A stretch of DNA of 64,000 nt. Source: Rhododendron vialii (Eukaryota > Streptophyta > Magnoliopsida > Ericales > Ericaceae). Below, one piece after another: positions 47,963-60,788 of the stretch; position 1 is the first letter of the stretch, and every line of letters starts with the position of its first letter. Both the position numbers and the translations under genes were made by a program. Under the pieces are notes generated by a model that was not told where the DNA came from, ran no database searches, and worked only from the letters and a program-made list of their open reading frames with translations. The stretch covers positions 38,921,001-38,985,000 of the forward strand of contig NC_080560.1 in assembly GCF_030253575.1 (NCBI RefSeq). Reading direction: 5' to 3'.

Positions 47963-48484
47963 ATGGAATTCAATTCTCAAGAAATCTCAATCCGCCCATA
48001 CGAAATCATCGACGTAGATGACTTCATGATCTACGCCGGTGACGAAAAAGTGACTCGATTCACCCGATGGGACACCTTCACTTCCAAAGACTCTGCCACG
48101 GCCTACATCAAGGACACCTGCATCCCCCACCCTTTCTGTCGATCGATATGTCTGAATAACCGTTCGATCGGATTCCTGTTCATCAAGCCCGCGTCTGGTT
48201 ACGACATGTGTCGGGCAGAGGTCGGATACGCTCTTGCGGCCGAGTACTGGGGGAGAGGGATAGTCGTTAAGGCTATGAAGATTGCTGTTTCTGAGGCAGT
48301 CAAAGTGTTTCCAGAGTTGTTGAGGTTTCAGGCTTTGGTTGAGGCCGAGAACAAGGCATCTCAGAGGGTGTTGGAGAAAATCGGGTTCTTTAGGGAAGGC
48401 TTGTTGAGGAAGTATACTTTCAACAAAGGTGAGGTGAGGGATATGGTGATTTTTAGTCTCTTAGCTACTGATCCCATGCTTTGA
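47963..48484 (+). CDS. GNAT family N-acetyltransferase (RimJ/RimL type)
   Basis: Single exon, 173 residues, from ATG 47963 (MEFNSQEISIRPYEIID). Domain signs: DVDDFMIYAGDEKVTRF, the acetyl-CoA binding stretch EVGYALAAEYWGRGIVVKA, and NKASQRVLEKIGFFREG near the C-terminus. It is clearly a paralog of the GNATs at 40164-41183 and 42675-43238 but more distant from both than they are from each other. No breaks. A foldback MITE ends 110 bases upstream and may form part of its promoter. Substrate unknown. Confidence 0.92.
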   Translation: MEFNSQEISIRPYEIIDVDDFMIYAGDEKVTRFTRWDTFTSKDSATAYIKDTCIPHPFCRSICLNNRSIGFLFIKPASGYDMCRAEVGYALAAEYWGRGIVVKAMKIAVSEAVKVFPELLRFQALVEAENKASQRVLEKIGFFREGLLRKYTFNKGEVRDMVIFSLLATDPML

Positions 48485-49280
48485 TGTGTTTTTGTGTCTT
48501 GCAACTTTGCAAGTGGTGGGTTGTTGTGCTAGTCTCCCTCGAGGATTTAGTCGAGGTGCGCATAAACTAACCCAGACACCTCGGTTACCAAAATATAAAT
48601 AAATAAATAAAAACTTTGCAAGTGAATTTTAGGTAGTCGTAGAGCAAAATGTTGTTCTGTTGTTGTTAGCGTTTCCGTAAAAAAAAAGAGCGATCTGCTT
48701 TACACATGATAAATCGGATCATGATCGGAGTTATTGGGTTCCAAAATTTGGGACTTAGATTCAGCCTTGTCCACGTATATATTGTAATCTGCAGCCCAAT
48801 ACGTTATTTTCTGGTATTGTTGCGAATTTGGGGCTGAATGGTCTATGATGTTTCAGATTCGCTCAAAGGCTCTTACCGGTAAGACATTTATTATACTCCA
48901 ATCTATGATTCAGATTTGGATTGTTTCGTATAATTCAAAACTTGGACCGGAGAGAATAGAACCGTCGCTATTCCCGGAGTGAAAGCAAAGACAATGAGTG
49001 AAACAATTTTCATTTTCAAATAATTGATGGAGACACACCACTTGAATAAGTGCCTTCTCTACTTTGATTCCTTCCCCAAATAATTTCTAGGCTGTATCAT
49101 TTTCACACTTTTTCATTCTATAAATGCATTTCCTGATGTGACGAAGTTTTCATTATGCGAAAACCGCTATACCCTTATCTTTTATTGTTTTGATGGGGTT
49201 TTGTTTTTTTCTGTTTGCAACTTCGTCATAATCAGGGGAAAAAAGAGAGGAGAAGTGCATTCATAGAATGGGAGAATTTT
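48485..49280. other. Spacer, no gene
   Basis: 3' flank of the GNAT gene and AT-rich spacer; nothing recognised. Confidence 0.5.
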
Positions 49281-49481
49281 TTGGGTGCCACACACATGGT
49301 ATCCCGTCGGTGCTCTGAACAATTCGAAAGTATTTTAGACTGTCCGGACTTTAGAGAAAAAAAAAGGAGGAGAAAGAGTGATAGGATGAGGGGAGTGAGA
49401 GAATAAATTTGGGCCATCCAAGGACGGTCCGATTGCCGGCGAGGTACTATGTGTGGCACCCGCTAAGCACCCAAAAACTTC
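49281..49481. mobile_element. Foldback MITE
   Basis: The left end ttttgggtgccacacacatgg pairs with the right end gtgtggcacccgctaagcacccaaaa. The inner parts tgtccggac and ggacggtccg also pair. No coding capacity. Confidence 0.75.
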
Positions 49482-49584
49482 ACCGGCCGATTGAAAACAA
49501 TTGTCTTAATTTCTCTCTTCCTTCTTCCATGATATATTAGCAGTGGACGCCGGCGGAGGTGGGTTGTGGGTCACATTTGGGAAA

Positions 49585-49895
49585 ATTCTTGTTCTCCATA
49601 AAATTCTGCAAAAGAGTAAAGAGGATTCTTTCCGGACGGTCTTTTTGGGAGAAATTTTTCGGTACCGGCTGGGTAACACGTGGCCGTGCTCACGTAGTGC
49701 CCGAGCAGCCCATCTGGGCCGTCCAAAAATGTGTTAGACAGCTCAGATTGAAACCCTCTCTTTCCTCTCACCCCACCACTCTCTTTCCTTTTTTTTTCTC
49801 TCCAAATCCAAGCCGTCCCAAACTGAAATGGATGGCCCGGATGTGCTGAGCAAGCACCACATGATACCCGCCCAGCACTGAAAAATTTCTCGTCT
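49585..49895. mobile_element. Second foldback MITE of a related type
   Basis: Left gagaaatttttcggtaccgg pairs with right gcactgaaaaatttctcg, and gcagcccatctgggccgtcc with gatggcccggatgtgc. The gggccgtcc words recall the palindrome at 34169-34504 and the element just before it. Confidence 0.7.
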
Positions 49896-50509
49896 TTTTG
49901 GAGGCATTGTTAGACTCTTTTCGGGCTTCCTTTGATCGTTGCAATCTTTCATATCTCATTGAAAACATCAATTTTGTTGAAAATTACGTTGACTACAAAT
50001 CGGTCAATGCATAATCGCAAAACATCTAATTCGGCGCCAATCTACTTTTTAGTATAAATGTGTACGGAAATTATTTTGATTGATATCCGATTAATATAAT
50101 ATCTTACTAGCAATATTGATGTTCTCGATGACATCTGAAGTATGAGCATTTCCAATAATCAAAATGAGCTGTACAAGTGTCTACAAATGCCATTAACCAG
50201 AAAGTCCAATCTTTTTTCGGATCTGGAGAGGATCATGACCTCTCCATTCTATTTTATCTTCCTCAAGATGAGATTGTATTCAATAGTCAAAAACATAATT
50301 AAAGAAGGATTGAAATCTTTGAATGTGCTAATCTTAGCCCATTTTCCCTTGCATGAGTCACATAGCCTGGTTATTCAAAGGTAACATCAAAAAAAGGGCA
50401 GGACATAATTGTGGCTATTGGTCCTTTCAATTGTGGCAATACCTTGACCTTGTGATCATCATCATATGGCATTTTAAAGTGGACCCATTGGAGGGACATT
50501 GGGACTTGA

Positions 50510-50571
50510 TTTGTCTCACTAATTTTCTTCAATTAATTGGTTTGTCTCACTAATTTTCTTCAATTAATTGG
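50510..50571. repeat. Perfect 31-bp tandem duplication
   Basis: The unit tttgtctcactaattttctt plus caattaattgg occurs twice in a row. Confidence 0.93.
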
Positions 50572-50684
50572 GTGAAGTTCACCCTCTCACTTACGAAGTT
50601 GTGTGGTGAGCACAGGCCAAATTATTCATTCACCTTTTCTCTCACTTGTCAAAGAATAATAACTATGATACCAAAATATAAAAA

Positions 50685-50877
50685 GGAAATTGACTTCTAC
50701 ACTCCCATTTTTATCACATACACTCCTTTTTTTGTTTTTATTTGGTGTAAATTTACTCTATTGCCCCTTAATATGTGACAAAATAAACTTATGAAAGGGT
50801 AAAAAGGTAAATTCTCATGAATAAGGACAAAAAAGGGAGTGCATGTAATAAAAAGGGGAGTATAGAAGTCAATTTCC
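50685..50877. mobile_element. 193-bp MITE with 8-bp target duplication
   Basis: The ends ggaaattgacttctacactcc and its inverse ending gaagtcaatttcc form TIRs of about 45 bp. The word tataaaaa flanks both ends (50677-50684 and 50878-50885). An 8-bp duplication suggests the hAT superfamily. Confidence 0.88.
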
Positions 50878-50885
50878 TATAAAAA

Positions 50886-53739
50886 TTCCTTAATTAATAG
50901 TAGAAGAGGCTATTTTGGACTTAAAATACTCCATATCACAAACAAGAGTTAAGTCTGATCCACCGCAAATTTGGGAGTAGTTATGCCATTCACCCTGTAG
51001 AAGGGGCATCTACACTATCTCAAGAGGATTGAGAAATTCTGTAGTGTAAGGCCCTGAAAGGTGCCCTGTATGGCGCATATGGGTTATCGATCTTGACAAT
51101 AAATAGTTGAAATATGATTTTTAATTATGATCGGTAAGAATCATTTATTATCATTTATAATTGTTTTTAATCTGAATCATTGATTGATGAGATCAACGAA
51201 TGTGTGCCGTCCTACCCATGCATTACATGGAGGTGCACTATAGCACCCCGGATCCATCCCAAGGTCCCACCATTTCTTTTCAATTGAAGTCACATTAATA
51301 AAAAACAAAGTGGAAAGGAAATTGATCATCTTCGGTCCCACGAAAAATTGAACTGTCTTGTTTTAGCCATTTTGGACTCATCTCAATATCCGGAACCAGT
51401 TACTTTTAAGACCTCATTGAGCAAACCAATTAAAAATTATTTCGATCGGATAACATTTGATATGTTTTCCTAGTATAATTTAATCTTGAGAAAATCAAGT
51501 TTTAATCCAATGTTCCAATAAGTTTTCCAAGATATTAATTTATTCCAACAATATGAGATCAACATGATTTTTGCCTGGCTGGCAATTCATGGAGATGGAA
51601 CTTTGTCAATGGGCCCCTTGATCCTAACCAATCATGATGATGATGCAAATTAAAAAGTGATTTGTTTCAATGAGTACGGCCCCACTAGTGGGTATATCTT
51701 TGAATGATTATGTCATTGGTGCATGGTGCTTGATTAACTTATCCCAAATCTTTACAAAGGGACCCATTCACCAATCAACCAAACTTCTTTAAAGAAAATT
51801 AGAGAAGAAACCCAATGCCAGGAGGGCCCCAAGATCCAATATGACAATGAAAGATGCGGCCTCTTTTATGTTAAAATGATGGGTTATTTTCACTTTTATT
51901 TGCTAAGTTATTCGAAATGTGTTCATATTAATTTTCAAAAATATTTTTACCAGCAGTTTTGACCTCCAATTTTACAATACATGTTTACATGTGATGAAAC
52001 CCGTCTATTTTTAGAATAACTGTTAAGTAATAGTATGTATTGGACTTGATTGTAGCTATCCATCTCAGCTGTTTAGAAATGAATTGGTTTACAAGTTTAG
52101 GGACAACCTAAACATTTTCGCGATAGTTAGGAGATAAAATGTGAAAATAACCCCAAAATCATTTTTCTGAAATATAAAGTTTTAATGTCTAAATCTAGAG
52201 TTACATCATAAGGAAAAGTTAAAAGCAAATCCACTACTTACTCCAACTAGCTCAGTTCTGGTTCAGGTGACATGATATCCGCATTGATTATGTATTTTGT
52301 TTGTTGCAAATTTTATCCTTTGGAAGGGCCCATTTTGTTTGTCCTCGATAATATTAGGACTATGTGTTAAAAAAAATAAAATATTAGGACTAGACTATAT
52401 AGTTTTGGACAGAATGTCAACTATTTTACTAGTGTCTTTTCCCATTTCTCTGATGGCATTTAGTCTCTGTTCCGTTAATGTTCTTATTTTTAAAGTACTT
52501 ATTTTTAATTTTACAAGACATGTCAGTCTCTTATAATATATCACCTTTAATTCAAAAAATATGTACTTATTTCTCTTAGTAGAACGGGGCCTTAATATAT
52601 GCTTCCAATTTGAGTTTGATAGGGCAAGTGTCTGAAAAGTCCAGCCCGGAAAGTTGAAATTCTTTATGAATGTACTCTCATTTCACTGGTCTTATCTAGC
52701 CAAATGGGTGAGTTGGGTTGAGATTGGAAGGGTTAATGTGTGTCGTGGGTTAAATATGAGTCTAGTATTAAACAGATTGGATATGGGCGGGTAAGATATG
52801 AATTCAATAATCACACACATGAACCCGCTTGACCCAAGAAAATGAAACTAGTTTCCGACAAATGTAAACGTCTTTGTAAATGAGCTAATGTGGTATAGCC
52901 AAATTGCATTTCACTACGAAATATGGGCAGGTTTGGACGGTTAGTACGTAAGCGAGCAGACATATATAGATGAATAAAATATGTTCAAATTGAAATCGTC
53001 ACCTCGAATCTTATGTCACTAGCTAAAATTTTCGCATTTCGTAATAATAATACAAAAGAAACGCATAAACTATTGTTGCATAAGCAATCGCAACGCAAGA
53101 TTCACGGCAATCAAATCCACTAAAAAATGGGACATCTCTTCTACCCTAGATAATTAAACTAATACTATTATATGATGCAAACTGTGAAGTATTATACTAA
53201 TCGTTATCAGTCTACATCAAGAATGATTTTGTTAATAAGGTGAACAATATTCAAGTTCTTATTAGTGAGTTCTATAGCCTTCACCACAAAGTAATCTCGT
53301 CTTTTATTCTACACTTAAAAGTGTATTGACCGCATGGACTTTCGTACATTTCAATCAATGTGTGCGAAGATATAGTTAATCCTCTCGTAATTGGGGCGGA
53401 CAAGATCGAACTCGGTCTACTTGTGTGCAAAAAGGATTGGTTTTTAGACCCTTTTTTTTTTTTTGGGTTTTTAGACCAATTGATCACATAGTTATTCTAT
53501 TATGGTGTTTGTACATTTTAAATTGAATGCATAGTTCGGTTTTGCGTGCCAAACAAGGACTAAAATAATGTAATAAATATTTCTTAGTTTCTAGGTGAAA
53601 TTTTGTGCAAACACATAGTTTGAACACGGGGTTTCCAAGACGACACATGTGACTGTGTGCTCTGTGTTACTCCTAGTGCTTCTAAATTATTTTAACTTAT
53701 TGTACTAATCTTGTGACGCACATAGGCCCAATTTGGAAC
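50886..53739. other. Gene-free AT-rich region
   Basis: No recognisable gene. At about 52700-52940 gggcgggt and gttgggttgaga words recall a decayed copy of the hAT element at 32606-33954. Confidence 0.45.
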
Positions 53740-53955
53740 CCGGGGTGTGTGATGTGCATTTGTGCATAGCATGCGTGTTGTGCACTATTGGAGCCGTCGG
53801 ATTGTGCATCTAAAGGCTCGGATCTCATCTTAGCAATGAATGATTGAGAGTCGTTCATTGTCAAGATGAAATCTGAGCCATCGGATGTACAATCTGATGG
53901 CTCGAATCGTGCACAATAGGCATGTTGTGCACAAGTGCGCAACATGCTCCCCCGA
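53740..53955. mobile_element. Foldback MITE
   Basis: The left half (gtgttgtgcactattggagcc, then tctcatcttagcaatgaatg) pairs with the right half (cattgtcaagatgaaatctg, then gtgcacaataggcatgttgtg). Confidence 0.8.
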
Positions 53956-55496
53956 TTCCCCAATTTGTTTGGGCACAAATGTATCTTGAGAAGGAATGAT
54001 TTTCATGCTCCCTTTTAACAATCAAAACTCTTTTCTTTTCTTTTTTAATTCAGATGAATTTACTATATTGCCCTTTTTTCAATACACTTTTTCACATATT
54101 TAAGGGCAACATTGTAAATTCATGTGTATAAAAACAAAAAAAGAGAGTGTGAAAATAATTTTCCTTCTCAAAATTGTTTTTTCATTTTTTACTCTTTAGT
54201 TTTGCAAAAATAAGTAAAAGCCTTCTCGAAATAAAACATTTCTCATCAACAAGATGTGAAATGACTCACGTTTAAAGTTTTCCTAAGTTATTTTACCTAT
54301 CACCTGACAACAAGAGAATACAAATTAATTTTGATTCTACAAATTAAAGTCTCTCTCTCAATGATATGAGAATCTCTCTTTATATATGTTTAATATGCAG
54401 GTATCAACATTTATATAAAGGTGATTAACACGAGATATGCAGTTCACATCACATCATGTGAAAATTTGATGCACAAGAGACGGTGGCTTTAGGGGAAATA
54501 TTGAACTCAAATGTTATGCCGTGAAGTAGTTTTTAATTGGTAACTAAACATAGGAAAATAGAATCAGAAAGTACTTTTTGGAAAAATAATTTTACGTAAA
54601 GAAAGAATACTCCAAAACGAGGAGGTGTTTAGAGGTTGGATTAGAGGAAAATAATCTGTCTAAATATTTTAAAAATAGAGAAATGGAGGTGAATTGGAGA
54701 TGTCATAAAGTATACAAGAGCATATTCTATGTCATACGGCAACATGGACTTAACAATTTTCAACAAGAAATTTTAATATAAGCCTAAAAAAGGACAATAG
54801 TAGTGGAAAGAAAAACTTTGAGTGGAAACACGCAGTTCATGTGCCCCTTAGTATAGGGGACAGGGGCATCTTTGACACACATTCTAAGTGTTCGGACCAA
54901 ATTTGTAGTTTGAAATGAAAATGATACTTTAACGTACAGATTGGGTACAAAACGATATACTATAAGCCAATTTGAGAAATACTTTTGGAAAAAGTTTTGG
55001 AAAATGATATTGGCACTTCAAAAATTGACGTAGACATTCCAAAAAATAAAAAGAAAGTGTTTTGGAATTACACTGATTTTGGAGTGTCAGTATCAATTTT
55101 CGGAGTGTCAATATCTTTAGCATCAAAAAGTTTAGAAGAACAACTTTAAAATAAAATTCTGGATGCAACTGCATCTTGATCTGCATGCATCGAATGACTC
55201 TCGATGGCCGATGCAATTGTATCCGAAATTGTGTTATGATACTTGTACTCCTATCATTGCTCTGGAGCTGAGTAATACTAAGTACTATCTCCGTCCGTGT
55301 TTGTTTGTCCTCTTCCACTATTGTGCACACCTAAAAAATTATACATGCCTTTCAATACGAATCTCTAAAAATATGCAATATGAATTTTACATATTTGATA
55401 TATATCAATTAGTTATATTACACAAAATTTTCAAAATCATGAATCCCATTGAAAATTGAAAAATATAAACAATGTAAAACATGAAACAAAGGACCC
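53956..55496. other. Gene-free AT-rich region
   Basis: No gene. At 54010-54170 a possible MITE remnant has gaatttactatattgccc and the near-inverse gggcaacattgtaaattc. Frames at 54929-55330 match nothing known. Confidence 0.4.
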
Positions 55497-55660
55497 GGGT
55501 TGCTATATTGCACCTCCCGCACTACATGTGTTGTGCTCCTAATCCGGTCATCCATCTCAGCAATGGACGGCTCAAATTTTTATCCATTGGCTTGGATTAA
55601 CCATTCATTGTTAAGATCGATGGCCCGTGTGCGCCTTACAGGATGCCTTACAAGCTCTTG
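55497..55660. mobile_element. Decayed foldback element
   Basis: It contains catctcagcaatggacggctc and ccattcattgttaagatcgatgg, which share layout with the element at 53740-53955. Pairing is weak. Confidence 0.45.
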
Positions 55661-56929
55661 CACTACAGAATTTTTCAATCCTGAAACAAATGTCGAAAAT
55701 CGACCAACAAATACGAACAGAGGGGATAGTAGATAGGGAAAGAGGAGCGTAGTTTTCCAACAAGGGTTTATACTTTATACGATTCCAACCCACTGATAAA
55801 TCGCAACAGATGCACTACCCATCTCATGTCAAGTGATAAATTGGTGGGGTTTGAATTATCCAAACCCCTCTTTCTCTCTCTCTCACTCTCTCTTCTCTTC
55901 CTGCGTGCAACTGCAACTGCAACATACCTTTTAGGAAAGAAAAAGAATACCCATCAAATTAAAATAGAAATGAAATGAATAGAGAGAAATAGAAAAACCA
56001 TTTCTTGAAGGGTCTTGTCTTTAGCCGAATCTTCAATTAATGAAAGAAAGAGAAACCATTTTCTGCAGTGAAATACTACTCCTAAACACAGTACGTATAA
56101 TAATACAAAACAAAATAGGGGCGATAAAAATAGAGATGTGCTTTCGTATTCTTTCTTTGTTTGCTTGTATCTATGTATCGTAATGATCATGAGTCAGTGA
56201 GGGTTTTTGTTTGCTTCTTTGGTCATGATACCAACCTGAGGGGTCGATTCCCTTTTCTATAAGTAAAGAGAGTTCGATAAAGCCGGGGAAAAAGTCGTCA
56301 CTCCTCTGCCTTTTTCAAGTCCTCTTTTTAGGGTTTAATTTCTTCTTGTTTTTTGGAAAATGGAAGTTACAGAGGTTTGAAGATGGGGATTCGATCCCAT
56401 TGAATCTTTTCTCAGTTTTCTGGTTTCTGGGTTTTTTCAGAAATTAGCTCTTTTGTTCTTGTTCTGTCAATTTCTGATCCCCCAATTCCTTCTCATAGAC
56501 TAAAAATAAAAACCCCAGCTTTATTCATTGCGATTTCAGGGTGAACTGCTATATCATCTCAGGTGCACACCTCTCTCTCTCTCTCACATATATACATATA
56601 TATATATATATACACATACAAATGTATGTATATACTACTAACATATATGTGTTTCCATATGTGCAAAAGTTGTATTGGTTTTAGGAAATGTTAATAACAG
56701 CTTAATGGGTTGTTGTGAAAAAAACTTACAATTCCCTTTTATGTTAAAAGTGCATTGAAAAGTGTAAAAAGCGAAAAGTGTAAAAAGCCAATCGAATCAA
56801 AGACTGTGTTTTTTAATTATTATTATTATTGTCAATAGCGTAACTGTTGATTTTATCGGTTGTGATTTTATACTGTTTGAACTGAGCAGAGAGGGTTTAT
56901 GCTGAGGAAGAAATCTAAAGAAAGCTCTA
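55661..56929 (+). promoter_or_regulatory. Promoter and 5' leader of the FLZ gene with a leader intron
   Basis: A CT-rich stretch at 55865-55900 and the segment 56240-56562 look like promoter and leader. A GT donor at 56563-56564 and an AG acceptor at 56888-56889 define a probable leader intron of about 327 bases. A TA/CA microsatellite lies in it at 56587-56630. The ATG at 56930 follows 40 bases after the acceptor. Confidence 0.5.
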
Positions 56930-59483
56930 ATGGCGGAACATGGCTCTATACAATCACCAAAGGACAAATACCAAAGACCCATTTCATCGATTTTCAGTTC
57001 TCCAAGGCTCATCAATGCTTTTGCATCAAAGGGTTTGATTGACACTGAAGCTGTATTAAGCCCAACTTCAATTCTTGATGCAAAACCCTTCTCTGGTTCA
57101 AGAAACCCATTTTCCCCCAAATCCCCAAAACCCGAAATCAGAACCCACTGGGAGAAATTGGATTCAAGAAAGGTTGGTTTGGGCATTCTTGATGCTCTGA
57201 TTGATGAAAAACCCGACCAGGTCTCCGAACCTGAGAACCGAGTGGTTCTGTTTGCATCCCAACTGAAGATCAAAATCCCTCCCCTTCTTCTTTCCCTTGG
57301 TGAATCTCCGAGATCACCGGCCGATTTTGGGATCAAAACCCGGAATTCTCAGTTGGCTTTGTTTTCTTCTGGGGTGGAGAAGAAATCCCCATTTGGGTCT
57401 GCGAGTTCCGGCTTGGAAAACCCATTTTCGCCGCGGGTTCTCTCTGCTAGTGAAATGGAGCTTTCGGAGGAGTATACTCGGGTGGTTTCATATGGCCCAA
57501 ATCCGAGGACGACCCATATTTTCGATGATTGTGTTGTTGAGAGTTGCTGTGGGGTTGTTGGGTTTTCTGATAGATTTAAGGGAGATGGGTTTTGTGGTGA
57601 TCGGTCAATGAGCTATCCATCAGAGAATTTTCTTAGCTTTTGTTACAGCTGCAAGAAGAATCTTGGGCAAGGAAATGACATCTACATGTACAGGTTAGAG
57701 CAGCTTACCCCTTCTTTGCTTACATCTTAAGTTTTCATTTTTCCTTTATCAAACATCATTTTAAGGTATTTTGCTTGTTTTGAATGTAGCCATTTACAGC
57801 CCATTTGGATTGTGAAAAAAAGGTATGATAAGAAAGGGGGAGTCTTTTCTCACCATATCTCACCAAAATTGGGAAGGAGCCAATAAAGAAACCAATTGTG
57901 GAATTTTCTCTCCATCTTTCACCATATTACTCCATCCAAATATGTGGTTTGGCAAGAAACTCTAATCCTTTCGTTTCTTTTCTTATCAAATCACTAAATC
58001 CAAAGGGGCTTTTAAAGTTGAGAACTTGCTTGAATTAGATACATCTGAAGTATCTCCAATCTTCAGTAAATGTTGATCAAAGTTAAATTTGTTGACGAAA
58101 GGGTAGAGGACGAGGTCCAATCTTTCATCAGATGGAGGGAGAATTTTTCACCAAGCTTGGTAGTTTTTACTTGAAAGATTTGATGAGATGTCTAAAAGAG
58201 TGAGCATTCAAGCTTTCATCTTTTGCCCAAAATGATTAACCGGGCTTTTGTATAAGTTGGGAGTTGATGAAGGATTCAACGAAATCTATTGGAGTGTTTT
58301 TGTATCAAGTTGAACTTTTCTTAGATGGGACCAAATTGAACTTTTAATTTCACAAAAAAGGAGTTTCACGGATTGGAGATTAGTACGCCCAGTTAGTACC
58401 AATTAGTGGGCTGGGTTATCGGGTGGAGACCAAATATTAGAAATTAAATGCATAACGTGGCTACTCTTACACTCAACCGCACAACCTTAAGTAAGGATGT
58501 GAAATGGCCTGAGAAAATTGGACTTGATAATCTTCACTCCAAACTTGATGCTTTTTGACCAACTGGGTTAGCATAGTTTCATATAGCCCTTATATCTGGT
58601 TTGGACTGTAAGAAACGAGTGTTTGGTAATCATCATTCCAATCTTGATGCTCTTTGAAGCAATGTTAGCCTAGTTGCCTAGAGCGCCCCTTGCACTTTCG
58701 ACTCCCCCTCACTGTGTGGTTCTCTTGGACTTGTCATATGATTGTGGCTATGTGCATGTTGAACTTTCTTGTGCAGTAGAATTTATCGAAATCGATGTTG
58801 TTCTCGTGTCATTTCTAGTTATTAATGTAAAATCGACAATGCTTGAGTTTTATGCATATGAGGAAATTGAAGTTTGGTAATCCTCACTCAACAGTTGATG
58901 CCTTTTGACTTGATTCTTGGTGAGTTTTTCGATCTCATTAGGAAATGGAGGGGCATCTCTCTAAATTTGAATTCGTGCTTCTTGTTGTGTTTTGTTGCAA
59001 TATGCATGATTTCTGAATAATGACTTACTGGTTGAAGTAATTAAAGAATTGACCTCTCTCCACTGCAGTTTAAACAATTTTCAATGAACTAGCTGGTTAG
59101 GTCCTGATAATCCTGTGAATCACTACCCTACTTGATTCAAATGGTTCTCGCTGGCTTACATGACTCTTCCTGCAGCATTTCATTTGCCTAATCTCTATGT
59201 TGGTTCTAAATTCAGTTCTGCTTGCCTTCTGCTTACTAGCAAATTAATCTTTGTTTCGTGCGTGTGTGATGAACCATTTTTTCGGTTTCGAAGAACGCAT
59301 CAAGGATCTATGCGCCATCATACCCCTTTTTAAACTCCCACAATTCTTAGGCATCTAATCTCCGTTCTTTTTTTCAGAGGTGAGAAAGCTTTCTGCAGCA
59401 GTGAATGCCGGTACAAGGAGATGATGTTGGACGAGAAAATGGAGAACTTCCAGTCTGATGATGTTTATGGGGTCTCCCTTTGA
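56930..59483 (+). CDS. FLZ-type (DUF581) zinc-finger protein
   Basis: Two exons, 56930-57693 and 59378-59483, join in phase 2 to encode 289 residues. The FLZ finger spans the junction at residues 234-274: FLSFCYSCKKNLGQGNDIYM, then GEKAFCSSECRYKEMMLDE. This gives the Cys-x2-Cys and Cys-x3-Cys ligands of the family. The N-terminal part has Ser/Pro-rich blocks with the short conserved motifs seen in FLZ proteins (IFSSPRLI, RTHWEKL, VLSASEMELSEEYTRVVSYGPNP). FLZ proteins are adaptors that bind SnRK1 kinase subunits and respond to sugar and stress, in nucleus and cytoplasm. The intron of 1684 bases has no other gene in it. Stop at 59481-59483. Confidence 0.95.
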
Positions 59484-60004
59484 TAGCTCTTTCCATTTCT
59501 TTCTTGTTTCAAACGGCTACATGGTAAATTTACCAGCTCCATTATTTTCAAATCAATATCAGCCATTTTCTCCACATGGGCATCAATCGAATTGACAAGA
59601 GCTAAGTTTAGACTCCCTTATTGATATTGATTAGGGCTAGATGACGGAAAGGAGCCAGAAGGAAGCTTCGTCTATGCGGACTGACCCGATTCATTCTCCT
59701 TTTTGTGGCCTCCATTATCAATAATTAGGATCTTTTTCGGCGCTTGATCTTCTCCATTTTCACCAGGATTTCAATCTGTAAATTAAGCACTGTTGAACTG
59801 AATGGGTGAGATGTTATGAAGTGATTTTGTTCACAGAAGTGATTGGATGAATTTTTTTTAATTTTTTTGTTTTGTTTTGTGGATGATTCGTTTGGATTAC
59901 TGCTGATGATGTACAATAGAAGCTTCGGTAAATATGGGTAATATATGGCCCTAATTAAATTTGGAAATTGATATTCGCGCCATCAGTAATTTTGGGAGCG
60001 TGAA
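59484..60004. other. 3' region of the FLZ gene
   Basis: Probable 3' UTR and spacer; nothing else recognised. The target copy of the solo LTR is at 59999-60004. Confidence 0.5.
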
Positions 60005-60788
60005 TGTAGGGAGGTATTCCCGAACAGGTACAAAACGGGCCCGAGCACGGTCAAAGAAAAGGTCAACACGCTATGGACCAGTGACATGAGAAGTCAATGG
60101 TCCAGAGAGGTTGCACGATTCTAGGTGCAATAACACGAGATGTTATTAGACCAACATACAAGGAAAGTGACATGTGATGCCACTGTTCAGATACATTGTT
60201 CGGCAAAGAGCCGAACAATGAGGAAAGCATATGGTCTCCATTGTTTCTTAAGGACCAGTTACATGTGAAGTAACTGGTCCAGGCCATCTGTTCGGCCATG
60301 AGATGGCCGAACAAAGAGAGAAGTCCTATTGAAAGGAACATTTTAGAAGGGTCCAGAATCACCGGTATTCCGTTAAAAGGGTGAGATCCCAAGAATATAG
60401 GATCTAAGAAAGATACCCAACGAATATGGGATGATTGGCTTGTTATGGAAAGAGTCCTACAAGGATTAAGGAAATAAACTGATAAAGGAAATGAGAATCC
60501 TTGATATCTTGGGTTTCCTATTCGAGTTAGGAATCCTAGGGCAACACGGATGCTTGGCCAGCAAGCATATGCAAATCTATAAATATGAGGTAAACCTAGA
60601 GGCAAAAGGTACGCAATACATTGCTTTCATATTGCTTTCCTACTGATAATTAGGGTTTGATTGCTAGTACGTGATACTAATAAAGGCATCGGAGAGCCTT
60701 TGCCACGAGAGGCAAAGGTGCGCTCACTCCTTGTCTGTTTTGCAGGACAAGGGTTTCATTGACAAATTAGGGTTACGTTCAAGAGGCA
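60005..60788 (+). mobile_element. Solo LTR, 784 bp, with target duplication
   Basis: It starts TGTAGGGAGG and ends AAGAGGCA. The word cgtgaa flanks both ends (59999-60004 and 60789-60794), which covers the usual 5-bp duplication plus one base. A TATA box (ctataaatatg, about 60577) and an R/U5-like region with aaaggcatcggagagcc fit a Ty3-type LTR. No internal domain follows, so it is a solo LTR left by recombination. Its U3 part holds several short perfect hairpins. A 180-codon minus-strand frame in it is a chance product. Confidence 0.88.

Noticed and set aside
56797-57336. 179-codon minus-strand frame at the FLZ gene
   Set aside because: It is antisense to FLZ exon 1, whose splice-consistent finger motif identifies the real strand.
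60063-60605. 180-codon minus-strand frame
   Set aside because: It lies wholly inside the solo LTR, its composition follows the hairpin repeats, and it resembles no protein.
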